A stretch of DNA of 47,749 nt from Candidatus Aenigmatarchaeota archaeon (GTDB lineage: Archaea > Aenigmatarchaeota > Aenigmatarchaeia > GW2011-AR5): positions 1 through 47,749 of the forward strand of contig JACQNX010000054.1 in the NCBI GenBank assembly GCA_016202875.1, read 5' to 3'. Of the stretch, positions 23,452 through 30,264 are shown piece by piece. The notes under the pieces were generated by a model. It saw nothing but the letters and a program-made list of their open reading frames with translations, ran no database searches and was not told the origin of the DNA. Numbering within the stretch: position 1 is the stretch's first letter; every line of letters starts with the position of its first letter. A program made the translations under genes and the position numbers.

Positions 23452-24686
23452 ATCTCCAAGGTTTCCCCGTTGGCTGGCGCGACAGCTTCTATGCCTGCCG
23501 TTTCTGTTATGTCTTTGGCGAACTTTTTGCAGTCATCGCCATGGACGCAGACAACAAGCTCCGGGTTAATGTGCTTTATTATTTTGTAGAGCCCTGACTT
23601 GTCGGCATGGGCACTCAGGTCGAGCTTGTGCAGGCCGCATTTGACTTCAAAACGCTCATCCAAATTTTCGAAGATGCTGGTTTGCATCAGATTTCTGCCG
23701 GGCGTGCCTTCTATGAGAAAGCCTGTGAAAACTACTTTGGAATTCGCGTCGTCTTTGATTTCGCGCAGGTAATGCACAGCAGGCCCGCCTCCGAGCATGC
23801 CGGCTGAGGAGACGATTATCTGGTGCTTGCCCAGTGCCCTGCCGCGCTCTTCATGCGTTTTAATGAACTTTACCTGCGATAAAATGTTACGCAGCTTTTT
23901 TGCATTCTTCAGATGAACTCCGTAATCCTCTATGATCTCACTTGCAGCTTTGACCATGCCATCTATTGCAATGGTGTCAGCATATTTTTCCAAAATTAAT
24001 AGCACCTCTTGTGAGCGGCCTACTGCAAAAACAGGGAGCAGGACAGAGCCTTCGTTGGAGAGGGCTTCTTCCACGTACTCCAGGAGCTTTCCTTCCTCAT
24101 GCCGCCTTTCTGGATGATTCTTGTGGCCGTAGGTGCTTTCTGTAATCAGAACGTCAACTTTTTTGGGAAGGGCGCAGCCGTGAAGAAGGTTGCTCTCGTT
24201 TGTCTGGATGTCGCCTGTGTAAAAGACGGATTTTTTGCTGTGCAGCACGATGCCAGCAGAGCCCGGGATATGGCCTGCGTCATAGAGCTGGCAGGACATA
24301 CTGCCGAGGCGGAAGTGCTCCCCATAATTGACAATTTTTGTGTGCTTGACCATCCTCTGCAGCTCCTGCTTGGAAAATGGAGAAGGATATCCCTCCTTCC
24401 TCGCAACTTTCATAGAGTCCTTTATCAGAAGCGCCGAGAGCTCAAGCGTGACATCTGTCATGTATATGGGCGGCTTGGCTTTGCGGAAGAGCAGAGGGGC
24501 GCCGCCGCAATGGTCCAGATGGGCGTGCGATAGCACAGCGAAATCCGGTTTGCAATCCAGAGGGAATTTAGGCGGCACAGGCTCGATCTTTGTGCCGTAA
24601 TCCAGGACTACAGATTTTTTGTCTTCGACTAAAATAGCGCTGCGGCCTACTTCCTGGCCTGCGCCTAGGATTGTAATCTTGGACAT
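23448..24686 (-). CDS. Beta-CASP metallo-beta-lactamase RNA nuclease (aCPSF2-like)
   Basis: This 412-residue protein has the MBL motif LSHAHLDHCGGAPLLF, DAGHIPGSAGIVL, FYTGDIQTNES, then the beta-CASP elements ITESTYGHKNHPE (motif A), LPVFAVGRSQEVLLIL, GFLIEGTPGR, LSAHADKSGL (motif B) and CVHGDDCKKFAKDI (motif C). These enzymes cut or trim RNA 3' ends. The length and absence of N-terminal KH domains point to the aCPSF2/short form rather than aCPSF1 (which terminates transcription) or RNase J. It is the only gene on its strand in this stretch. Confidence 0.88.
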   Translation of the reverse strand: MSKITILGAGQEVGRSAILVEDKKSVVLDYGTKIEPVPPKFPLDCKPDFAVLSHAHLDHCGGAPLLFRKAKPPIYMTDVTLELSALLIKDSMKVARKEGYPSPFSKQELQRMVKHTKIVNYGEHFRLGSMSCQLYDAGHIPGSAGIVLHSKKSVFYTGDIQTNESNLLHGCALPKKVDVLITESTYGHKNHPERRHEEGKLLEYVEEALSNEGSVLLPVFAVGRSQEVLLILEKYADTIAIDGMVKAASEIIEDYGVHLKNAKKLRNILSQVKFIKTHEERGRALGKHQIIVSSAGMLGGGPAVHYLREIKDDANSKVVFTGFLIEGTPGRNLMQTSIFENLDERFEVKCGLHKLDLSAHADKSGLYKIIKHINPELVVCVHGDDCKKFAKDITETAGIEAVAPANGETLEI

Positions 24687-24772
24687 TATCCAGAACCTCG
24701 TTTCTTATTTTTTGTTTTTACTTTCATTCATACATCATTAAAGATGCTTTTATATGATTGAGAGATAAATAC

Positions 24773-25116
24773 ATGCGTATTGGGATGCTGGGGCCGCAGC
24801 ATTAGCAGGATTTGCATTTAACGATTATCATTCAGAAGTATTTGGAGAACTAAGACCGCACCTGATGGTCTTGCCTGCTCTGGCAAGTATGGTTGGAGCG
24901 CGGAATGATTCTGACAGATTAGTTAGAAATGGTTTCGCGGGATTTGCTACACTGGCCGGGTTTTGGGACAGGGGAATAGAAAATGTTCCTGAATACACAA
25001 AAATTGCAAATAAAATTGGCGGATTAATTTCACTAGGCTGTTCGGCGGTTATGGATACAGAAAGAAGACGATTTCAAAGGCATGAGAAGCTCACATTCAA
25101 CTTTGATAAAGAATAA
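24773..25116 (+). pseudogene. Small membrane-like protein gene with a -1 frameshift
   Basis: ATG 24773 (or 24785, same frame) follows a TTTTATAT box at 24748-24755, but the frame stops after 10 codons. One base earlier in phase, from the G-run at 24790-24793, a second frame runs open to 25116. Joined with one extra G, the protein would read MRIGMLGAAALAGFAFNDYH, then PHLMVLPALASMVGARN and FAGFATLAGFWDRG, ending with a charged tail. That is a coherent N-terminus for a short protein with weakly hydrophobic helices. Without the join, only an 83-residue form from ATG 24865 is possible. It could be a sequence error in a G-tract, a decayed gene or programmed slippage. Not recognised. Confidence 0.5.
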
Positions 25117-25182
25117 ATCTAGTTCTTTACTTGCTTAGACAGCCATGCCTGCCCAATAGATTTAAAAGCATATTGTATAAAG

Positions 25183-25587
25183 ATGTTTGAAAGGCGATTA
25201 CATGGACTACGATTATCAGGTGCAGGCGAGAAGCTTGGTCCGGTGTTAGCTAGGGCTTTCAACAAGAATCAGATTCTAATTCTAAATGAAATCGCTAATG
25301 AGAAAGGAAATCTGACTGCGGTCCTAAACGGATTAGCCAAGAGGGATAAAATACCACTTTCTACGCTGAAAATGAACGCACATATTCTGCTCGATTTAGA
25401 CTTGATCGTTTTTGAGAATTCTAAGACTGCGGAAATCACAAACCTAGGAAAGTTTGTTCTGACAACTATTCAACGCAATAATGCGAAATCTCCTCATAGC
25501 TCAAGTGGCAGAGCGGTCGGCTGTAACCCGACAGATGCTGGTTCGAGTCTGGCTGAGGAGACTGTCGGAATAAAGAGGAGAGGATGA
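25183..25587 (+). CDS. Winged-helix-like protein whose ORF runs through tRNA-Tyr
   Basis: Residues about 25-100 look like a winged-helix domain: NKNQILILNEIANEKGN, STLKMNAHILLDLDLIVFEN (recognition helix region), and AEITNLGKFVLTTIQ as the wing. A TTTAAA at 25161-25166 precedes the ATG by about 20 nt. From codon 103 on, the frame crosses the tRNA-Tyr gene and continues to a TGA at 25585-25587, so the last 32 residues are translated tRNA plus spacer and are unlikely to be functional. Either the original stop was lost when the tRNA gene came to lie here, or the protein really has this tail. Family and target unknown. Confidence 0.55.
   Translation: MFERRLHGLRLSGAGEKLGPVLARAFNKNQILILNEIANEKGNLTAVLNGLAKRDKIPLSTLKMNAHILLDLDLIVFENSKTAEITNLGKFVLTTIQRNNAKSPHSSSGRAVGCNPTDAGSSLAEETVGIKRRG
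25490..25561 (+). tRNA. tRNA-Tyr (anticodon GUA)
   Basis: The cloverleaf folds fully by hand. The acceptor stem CTCCTCA pairs with TGAGGAG, and the D stem GCTC pairs with GAGC. The anticodon stem GTCGG pairs with CCGAC around the loop CTGTAAC, in which GTA is the anticodon. The variable loop has 4 bases. The T stem GCTGG pairs with CTGGC (two G-U pairs) around TTCGAGT. A at 25561 is the discriminator. No intron is present and CCA is not encoded. It lies on the same strand as, and inside, the preceding ORF and may be cut from that transcript. TyrRS is encoded 743 bases downstream. Confidence 0.92.
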
Positions 25588-25588
25588 C

Positions 25589-26266
25589 ATGAAAATAACA
25601 TTTAAGCAAGACATTTTAGGAACAATAAAAAAACATGGCGCTATAAATAACGAGTTTTTGACACAATTCGCATCAGGAAAATCAAGCAAAGAAGAAGTGA
25701 AGAGGTTTGCTGTAGAGTTCTACCACTTTTCGAGACACTTCCCTCTCGTCTTGTGCTCTTTGCTGGTAAACACAGCAGACGAAGCAGAGGCTGCAGAGCT
25801 GACAAAAATCTTGACATCAGAGCTTGGGGATGGCATTCCGGAGAAGAGGCATGAACTGCTTTACAGGGATTTTCTTAGATCGGTGAGGATAGAACCAATG
25901 AAAATAATAAAGAGACCGATGCTCAAGACAACAAAGGCTTGGATTGATACACAGATACAGCTATACAGCGGAGACGAGCATTTTGCAGGTTTGGGAGCAT
26001 CATTCGGATTGGAAAATATGGCAATACCTATGTGGGATCAGCTCATCGCAGGATTGAAAATATACAAACAACGATGGTTTCCTGACATGGACATGACTTA
26101 CTTCACATTCCACAGAGAGCTTGAAGAGAAACACGAGGATGCAATGGACACAGTTGTGAATAGTTTAAAACCAGAAGCAGAAGAATCATTTAGGAGAGGA
26201 GTAATGGAGGTGCTGGATGCTGAGACAGCGTTCTGGGTTGGTATTTTGGATAAATACCAAATTTAA
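25589..26266 (+). CDS. Heme-oxygenase-like diiron oxidase (CADD/PqqC/TenA-like)
   Basis: This 225-residue all-helical protein matches the iron-containing redox enzyme family that includes Chlamydia CADD. Candidate metal ligands are E78 or D81 in TSELGDG, H88 in PEKRHELLYRDF, E142 in FGLENMAIPMWD, and H175/E179/H182 in YFTFHRELEEKHEDAMD. These positions lie close to the CADD ligand spacing (H88, E142, H-x3-D/E-x2-H). CADD is known to make para-aminobenzoate from its own tyrosine side chain; whether this protein does so is unknown. The ATG follows a GGAGAGG-like signal directly after the tRNA-Tyr/winged-helix ORF, and TyrRS follows. Confidence 0.75.
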   Translation: MKITFKQDILGTIKKHGAINNEFLTQFASGKSSKEEVKRFAVEFYHFSRHFPLVLCSLLVNTADEAEAAELTKILTSELGDGIPEKRHELLYRDFLRSVRIEPMKIIKRPMLKTTKAWIDTQIQLYSGDEHFAGLGASFGLENMAIPMWDQLIAGLKIYKQRWFPDMDMTYFTFHRELEEKHEDAMDTVVNSLKPEAEESFRRGVMEVLDAETAFWVGILDKYQI

Positions 26267-26303
26267 AAACAGTCAAGGTAATGTAGTTTGAAGAGATGAT
26301 GGT

Positions 26304-27383
26304 ATGGATATTGAAACAAGGTTAGACATTATAAAGAAACCGCCTACAGAGGAAATCATTACAGAGCAAGATCTGAAAATGCTTCTGGAAACAAAGGCAA
26401 AGCCCGTAGCATACGACGGCTTCGAGCCCTCTGGAATTTTACATCTTGGAAGCGGAGTTCTAAGGGCGATAAAAATTAATGACCTTCTAGAAGCGAAAGT
26501 TGATTTCATCTTGTGGATTGCGGACTGGTTCGGCTACATCAACAACAAGATGGGCGGAGACCTGGAACTTATTAAAAAAGTTGGCGAGTATTTTATCGAG
26601 GGCTGGAGGGCATGCGGCGTTGACATCAAAAGAGTAAAGATATTGTGGACAAGTGATGCTGTTAAGGACCCTGCATATTGGAAAGGCGTGCTTGACGTCG
26701 CCAAGCTCACCACAGTACAGAGAACAATAAGGGCAAGCCCGATAATGGGGAGAAGCGAGGCTGATATCAAATACACTGCCCAGCTCTTTTATCCTATGAT
26801 GCAGGCCTGGGATCCATTTTATTTCAAAGCCGATATACTGCAGCTTGGAATGGACCAGAGGCATGCGACACTTCTTTCCAGAGAACTGGCAGAAAGGCTC
26901 GGACAGACACCAAGGGTTTGCGTGCACCATCACTTGCTTGCGGGTCTGCAGGGAGTAAAAGGACGAATGGGGCAGGAAATGGCGACGCTTCAAACAGAAG
27001 ATAAGATGAGCAAGTCCAAGCCGCAAACTGCAATATTCATACATGATAGCACAAAGGAAATAGAGGAAAAAATAAACAAGGCATTCTGCCCGGAAAAGAT
27101 TACAGAAGGAAATCCTGTCCTTGAAGCCTGGAAATATATAATCCTCAGGAAATTTGATTCGAGAACGATAAAGAGGCCGGCAAAATTTGGCGGAGCTGTT
27201 GAAATACACGACTACCATGAGCTTGAAAATATATTCAGGTCTGGAAAACTGCACCCGCTGGATTTGAAAAAAGAAACAGCAGAGGCGGTCGATGAAATAC
27301 TGAGGCCAGTAAGGAAGCACTTCGAAAAGGCCAAAGCAAGGCGGCTTTACGAGACTGTGAAGAATGCGCAAGTAACCAGATAG
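26304..27383 (+). CDS. tyrS: Tyrosyl-tRNA synthetase
   Basis: This 359-residue class I synthetase is of the archaeal/eukaryotic TyrRS type. It has YDGFEPSGILHLGSGVLRAI (HIGH-equivalent HLGS), ILWIADWFGYINNKMGGDL, QLFYPMMQAWDPFYFKADI, QLGMDQRHATLL and DKMSKSKPQTAIF (KMSKS). The C-terminal anticodon domain is short, as in archaea. It charges tRNA-Tyr with tyrosine; the tRNA-Tyr gene is nearby upstream. A TTTAAA at 26264-26269 overlapping the previous stop could drive it with a 10-15 nt leader. Confidence 0.95.
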   Translation: MDIETRLDIIKKPPTEEIITEQDLKMLLETKAKPVAYDGFEPSGILHLGSGVLRAIKINDLLEAKVDFILWIADWFGYINNKMGGDLELIKKVGEYFIEGWRACGVDIKRVKILWTSDAVKDPAYWKGVLDVAKLTTVQRTIRASPIMGRSEADIKYTAQLFYPMMQAWDPFYFKADILQLGMDQRHATLLSRELAERLGQTPRVCVHHHLLAGLQGVKGRMGQEMATLQTEDKMSKSKPQTAIFIHDSTKEIEEKINKAFCPEKITEGNPVLEAWKYIILRKFDSRTIKRPAKFGGAVEIHDYHELENIFRSGKLHPLDLKKETAEAVDEILRPVRKHFEKAKARRLYETVKNAQVTR

Positions 27384-27424
27384 AATATGCATAGGATTAT
27401 AAGCTTTTTTGACAACGTTAGCTT

Positions 27425-27823
27425 ATGCCCAAGAAACTGCTTGTTGCCGTTGCTACGATTTGGATGTCCGGCTGCACATTCATGTACACAAAAGAAAATA
27501 ATGGAATAGTGCATACAAGAGATACGCTATGCAGGCTCGACGCATATTGGGACAAAAATACCAAGCCGGAAAAGATATATGGCATACGTGGCGAAGGCGA
27601 TCAAACCGACTTGCTTGTTTGCACACTCGGAAACTTGAATACGTGCGAAAGGGTTGGCGGCCATGACGCTTATGCGCGGTTTGGCCTACACCCAGTAACG
27701 AGTGTGCTATGGCCAAGAGAATACAACATCGATAAAATAGATAAAGTTGACAATGGCTCTGCAAGGGCCGAGGCACTTTTACAAGAACTGAAGAGCGTAA
27801 AAGCCCGCCATGGTCAGAGATAA
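27425..27823 (+). CDS. Predicted lipoprotein, unknown function
   Basis: This 132-residue protein begins with a basic-hydrophobic signal (KKLLVAVATIW) and a lipobox-like Met-Ser-Gly-Cys with Cys17, so it is probably lipid-anchored outside the cell. The mature part has three further Cys (in TLCRLD, LVCTLG, TCERVG), which could pair oxidatively. No domain is recognised. TTATAA is centred 25.5 nt before the ATG, predicting a leaderless mRNA. The 100 bases to the convergent gene hold nothing obvious. Confidence 0.6.
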   Translation: MPKKLLVAVATIWMSGCTFMYTKENNGIVHTRDTLCRLDAYWDKNTKPEKIYGIRGEGDQTDLLVCTLGNLNTCERVGGHDAYARFGLHPVTSVLWPREYNIDKIDKVDNGSARAEALLQELKSVKARHGQR

Positions 27824-27923
27824 CGCGGCTAAGGGAGCACCGCCCTCCACTAAAGAAATAGGCCAGATAAAACTGGACAGGCAACGGTTCAGGGAGAACA
27901 AAACCTGCCGGAGCCTTTTGATG

Positions 27924-28232
27924 TTATTCGAATTTGTGCAGGCAGTACGATAAATCTATCCTGCCGTTTCTGATTCCAATTCCGTCTTTTTTCAGCAATC
28001 GGATTTTCTTTTCTACATGCTTACCTTTCATGCAGCCCGCATAGCCATGGACTTTACCTGACGAGGCAATAACTTTGTAGCAGGGATATTTATCGGGAAA
28101 AGGATTTTGCCTCATTATCTGACCAACTGCGCGCGGGGATGTTTTTGCAGCGCGGGCGAGAGAGCCATAGGTAGTAATCTTACCTTTTGGCACCTTTCTT
28201 AGCAATTCCAGAACTTCAAGAGACTTTGACAT
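27924..28232 (-). CDS. Methylguanine methyltransferase-like protein (MGMT domain)
   Basis: This 102-residue protein has the DNA-binding/active-site domain of O6-methylguanine-DNA methyltransferases: LRKVPKGKITTYGSLARAA (helix-turn-helix), TSPRAVGQIMRQNPFP, PCYKVI in place of PCHRV, and GYAGCMKGK. The acceptor Cys is present, but the proton-relay His is Tyr. The N-terminal ribonuclease-like domain is absent. It may be a repair methyltransferase or, less likely because Cys is kept, an alkyltransferase-like protein. ATG 28232 is chosen by homology and by its 25.5-nt distance from the shared TTTAAA; an upstream in-frame extension is not coding-like. Confidence 0.82.
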   Translation of the reverse strand: MSKSLEVLELLRKVPKGKITTYGSLARAAKTSPRAVGQIMRQNPFPDKYPCYKVIASSGKVHGYAGCMKGKHVEKKIRLLKKDGIGIRNGRIDLSYCLHKFE

Positions 28233-28254
28233 ATTAATCTTTCTAATCCAATGC

Positions 28255-28260
28255 TTTAAA
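28255..28260. promoter_or_regulatory. Palindromic TTTAAA shared by serS and the MGMT-like gene
   Basis: The two ATGs are 51 bases apart. The centre of TTTAAA is 25.5 nt from the minus-strand start (28232) and 26.5 nt from the plus-strand start (28284), so both genes would be leaderless from one box. Confidence 0.6.
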
Positions 28261-28283
28261 AACAAAAAAGCAAAGATGATAAT

Positions 28284-29558
28284 ATGCTTGACATAAAACT
28301 TATCAGAGAAAATCCCACGCTTGTCAAAAAGAATCTTGAGAAGAGACACGACAGCGAAAAGATGCACATGCTGGAGGAGCTTATCAGGAAGGACAGGCAG
28401 AGACTTGATGTTTTGAAGGCTGTTGAGGCGTTGAGAAAGCAAAGGAATATAGTGACGAAAGACATTTCAGAGGCAAAGACAAAGGGCAAGGAGATAGAAA
28501 AGCTTGCACATCAGGCGCGCACGATTCCAAAGCAGATAAAAGAGCAGGAAGAGAAGCTGAACTCTCTTGTGTTAGAAATTGACTTGTTGCTGGCAAAACT
28601 TCCTAATATGCTGCACGATACAGTGCCAACAGGCAAGGACGACAAGGATAACAAAGAGATAAGGCGAGCCGGAAAAAAACCTAAGTTCTCGTTCCAGCCT
28701 AAAAACCATGCAGAGATTTTGGAAAAACTGGGCATGCTCGATTTGGAAAGAGGAGCCAAGGTAGCAGGGCATGGATTCTATTACCTGAAAGGCGATGCTG
28801 TAATGCTTGATATTGCGCTGCAGCGTTTTGCACTGGATTTTCTGAGGAAAAAAGGCTTCACTGTAATTGGGCCGCCGCTTATGCTCAATGAAGAGGCATT
28901 TCGTGGGGTTACGGACTGGGATACATTTAGCACACAATCGTATAAGATAGAGGGCGAGGACCTCAGGCTCATTGGAACAGCGGAGCATCCACTTGGCGGT
29001 ATGTTCAAGGACGAAGTGCTGGTGCAAAGAGATTTGCCTGTCCTGCTCGCTGGTGTCAGTGCGTGCTTCAGGAAGGAAGTTGGTGCTCATGGGAAATACA
29101 CGAAAGGCCTGTTCAGGGTACACCATTTCAACAAAGTGGAACAATTCGTTTTCTGCCACCCGAAAGATTCCTGGGCTTGGCACGAGAAGATCCAGCAGAA
29201 CGCAGAACAACTTTACAAACAACTGGGATTGCATTTCCGTGTTGTAAATGTCTGTACAGGAGACATAGGCGACATTGCAGCGAAAAAGTATGACATAGAG
29301 GTGTGGATGGCTGACAATGTGTTCAGGGAAGCGGGGAGCAACTCTAACTGCACAGACTATCAAACAAGAAACCTACATATAAAATACAGGGAAAAAGAGG
29401 GACAGCCACCAGCGGGGTTTGTTCACACGCTGAACAATACAGCACTAGCTACAAGCAGAGTAATGGTTGCACTGATAGAACAGAACCAGAAGAAAGACGG
29501 GAGCGTTGCTGTGCCGAAAGCATTGTGGGAATACACCGGATTCAAGAAGCTGGGATAA
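28284..29558 (+). CDS. serS: Seryl-tRNA synthetase
   Basis: This 424-residue class II synthetase has an N-terminal tRNA-binding coiled coil (residues about 1-110, LDIKLIRENPTLVKKNLEKR and the helical arm). Motif 2 is in VSACFRKEVGAHGKYTKGLF, with FNKVEQFVFC after it. Motif 3 is in HTLNNTALATSRVMVALIEQ. TAEHPLGGM is the serine-specific TxE loop. It is the standard bacterial/archaeal SerRS, not the rare methanogen type. It lies 51 bases from the divergent MGMT-like gene and overlaps the next gene as TAATG. Confidence 0.96.
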   Translation: MLDIKLIRENPTLVKKNLEKRHDSEKMHMLEELIRKDRQRLDVLKAVEALRKQRNIVTKDISEAKTKGKEIEKLAHQARTIPKQIKEQEEKLNSLVLEIDLLLAKLPNMLHDTVPTGKDDKDNKEIRRAGKKPKFSFQPKNHAEILEKLGMLDLERGAKVAGHGFYYLKGDAVMLDIALQRFALDFLRKKGFTVIGPPLMLNEEAFRGVTDWDTFSTQSYKIEGEDLRLIGTAEHPLGGMFKDEVLVQRDLPVLLAGVSACFRKEVGAHGKYTKGLFRVHHFNKVEQFVFCHPKDSWAWHEKIQQNAEQLYKQLGLHFRVVNVCTGDIGDIAAKKYDIEVWMADNVFREAGSNSNCTDYQTRNLHIKYREKEGQPPAGFVHTLNNTALATSRVMVALIEQNQKKDGSVAVPKALWEYTGFKKLG

Positions 29559-29866
29559 TGATAGAACAACTTACTTACATGATTTTGCTCCTGGTTTTCA
29601 CGGGGCTGCCGATTCTATATTTTTGGCTGCGCCAATACAAATTTTTAATAAAATTTAAAAAAATCTTTCTCTACACACTTATAGGCACTAGTGTAATATC
29701 TTTCTTTTGGGATTATATAGCAGTAAAGGATAATGTTTGGATTTTTCATAACATCCTCGGCATATGGATACTGGGCCTGCCTTTAGAAGAATGGCTATTT
29801 TTCTGGTTCGTTTCTTTTGCCATTGTTTCTGTAATACTTGGATTTATAGGAAGTGCGAAGAAATGA
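29558..29866 (+). CDS. Lycopene cyclase domain protein (CrtYc-like)
   Basis: This 102-residue protein has three hydrophobic helices. The pattern FFWDYIAVKDNVW followed by ILGLPLEEWLFFWF matches the lycopene cyclase domain of CrtYc/CrtYd, in which PLEE is a conserved acidic motif of heterodimeric lycopene beta-cyclases. Its start is fused to the serS stop (TAATG) and its end overlaps the next gene (ATGA), so the three are translated together. No carotenoid genes such as crtB, crtI or crtE are in the window, so the substrate could be another polyprenoid. Confidence 0.75.
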   Translation: MIEQLTYMILLLVFTGLPILYFWLRQYKFLIKFKKIFLYTLIGTSVISFFWDYIAVKDNVWIFHNILGIWILGLPLEEWLFFWFVSFAIVSVILGFIGSAKK

Positions 29867-30231
29867 GCTTCGGGCAACTTTCGTATTTTGTTTATATGGC
29901 AATATTCTGCTGGATTCCTATAGCTTTGATTTGGGCAAGACATCGTAATATTCTGCGCAAGTACAAACACCCTATCAGAAATCTCATTATACTGACCCTC
30001 CCGATCTATTTGCTATGGGATAACCTGTCGGTTTATTTCAGGGCATGGACATACTCACCTGAAAAAGCTGTCGGCATTTATTTATTTTTCTCGCCCATTG
30101 AAAGCCTTATTTTTACATTAAGCGTTGACCTGGCAGTAGCCTTTATAACAATAATCATGTACGAGCAATACAAAAAGAATCGCAACATCACATTTTTAAA
30201 GCTTTTCTACTATATTATACTTCGCAAGTGA
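29863..30231 (+). CDS. Second lycopene cyclase domain protein (CrtYd-like)
   Basis: This 122-residue membrane protein repeats the pattern of its neighbour in a diverged form: LWDNLSVYFRAWTYSPEKAV then FFSPIESLIFTLSVDL, where PIES keeps one acidic residue of the PLEE motif. Three or four helices are expected. Heterodimeric bacterial cyclases and fused archaeal or fungal ones use two such units together, so this and the previous gene probably form one enzyme. ATG 29863 is chosen for the ATGA overlap. Confidence 0.72.
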   Translation: MSFGQLSYFVYMAIFCWIPIALIWARHRNILRKYKHPIRNLIILTLPIYLLWDNLSVYFRAWTYSPEKAVGIYLFFSPIESLIFTLSVDLAVAFITIIMYEQYKKNRNITFLKLFYYIILRK

Positions 30232-30264
30232 TGAGGAGCAATCCGATCAATTTCTGGTGATTCA

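Noticed and set aside
25490..25561. tRNA-Tyr as an integration (att) site
   Set aside because: No integrase gene and no repeated copy of the tRNA 3' end was seen nearby.
27924..28442. Longer 172-codon version of the MGMT-like gene
   Set aside because: The added N-terminus crosses the shared promoter and the opposite serS start and does not look like the family.
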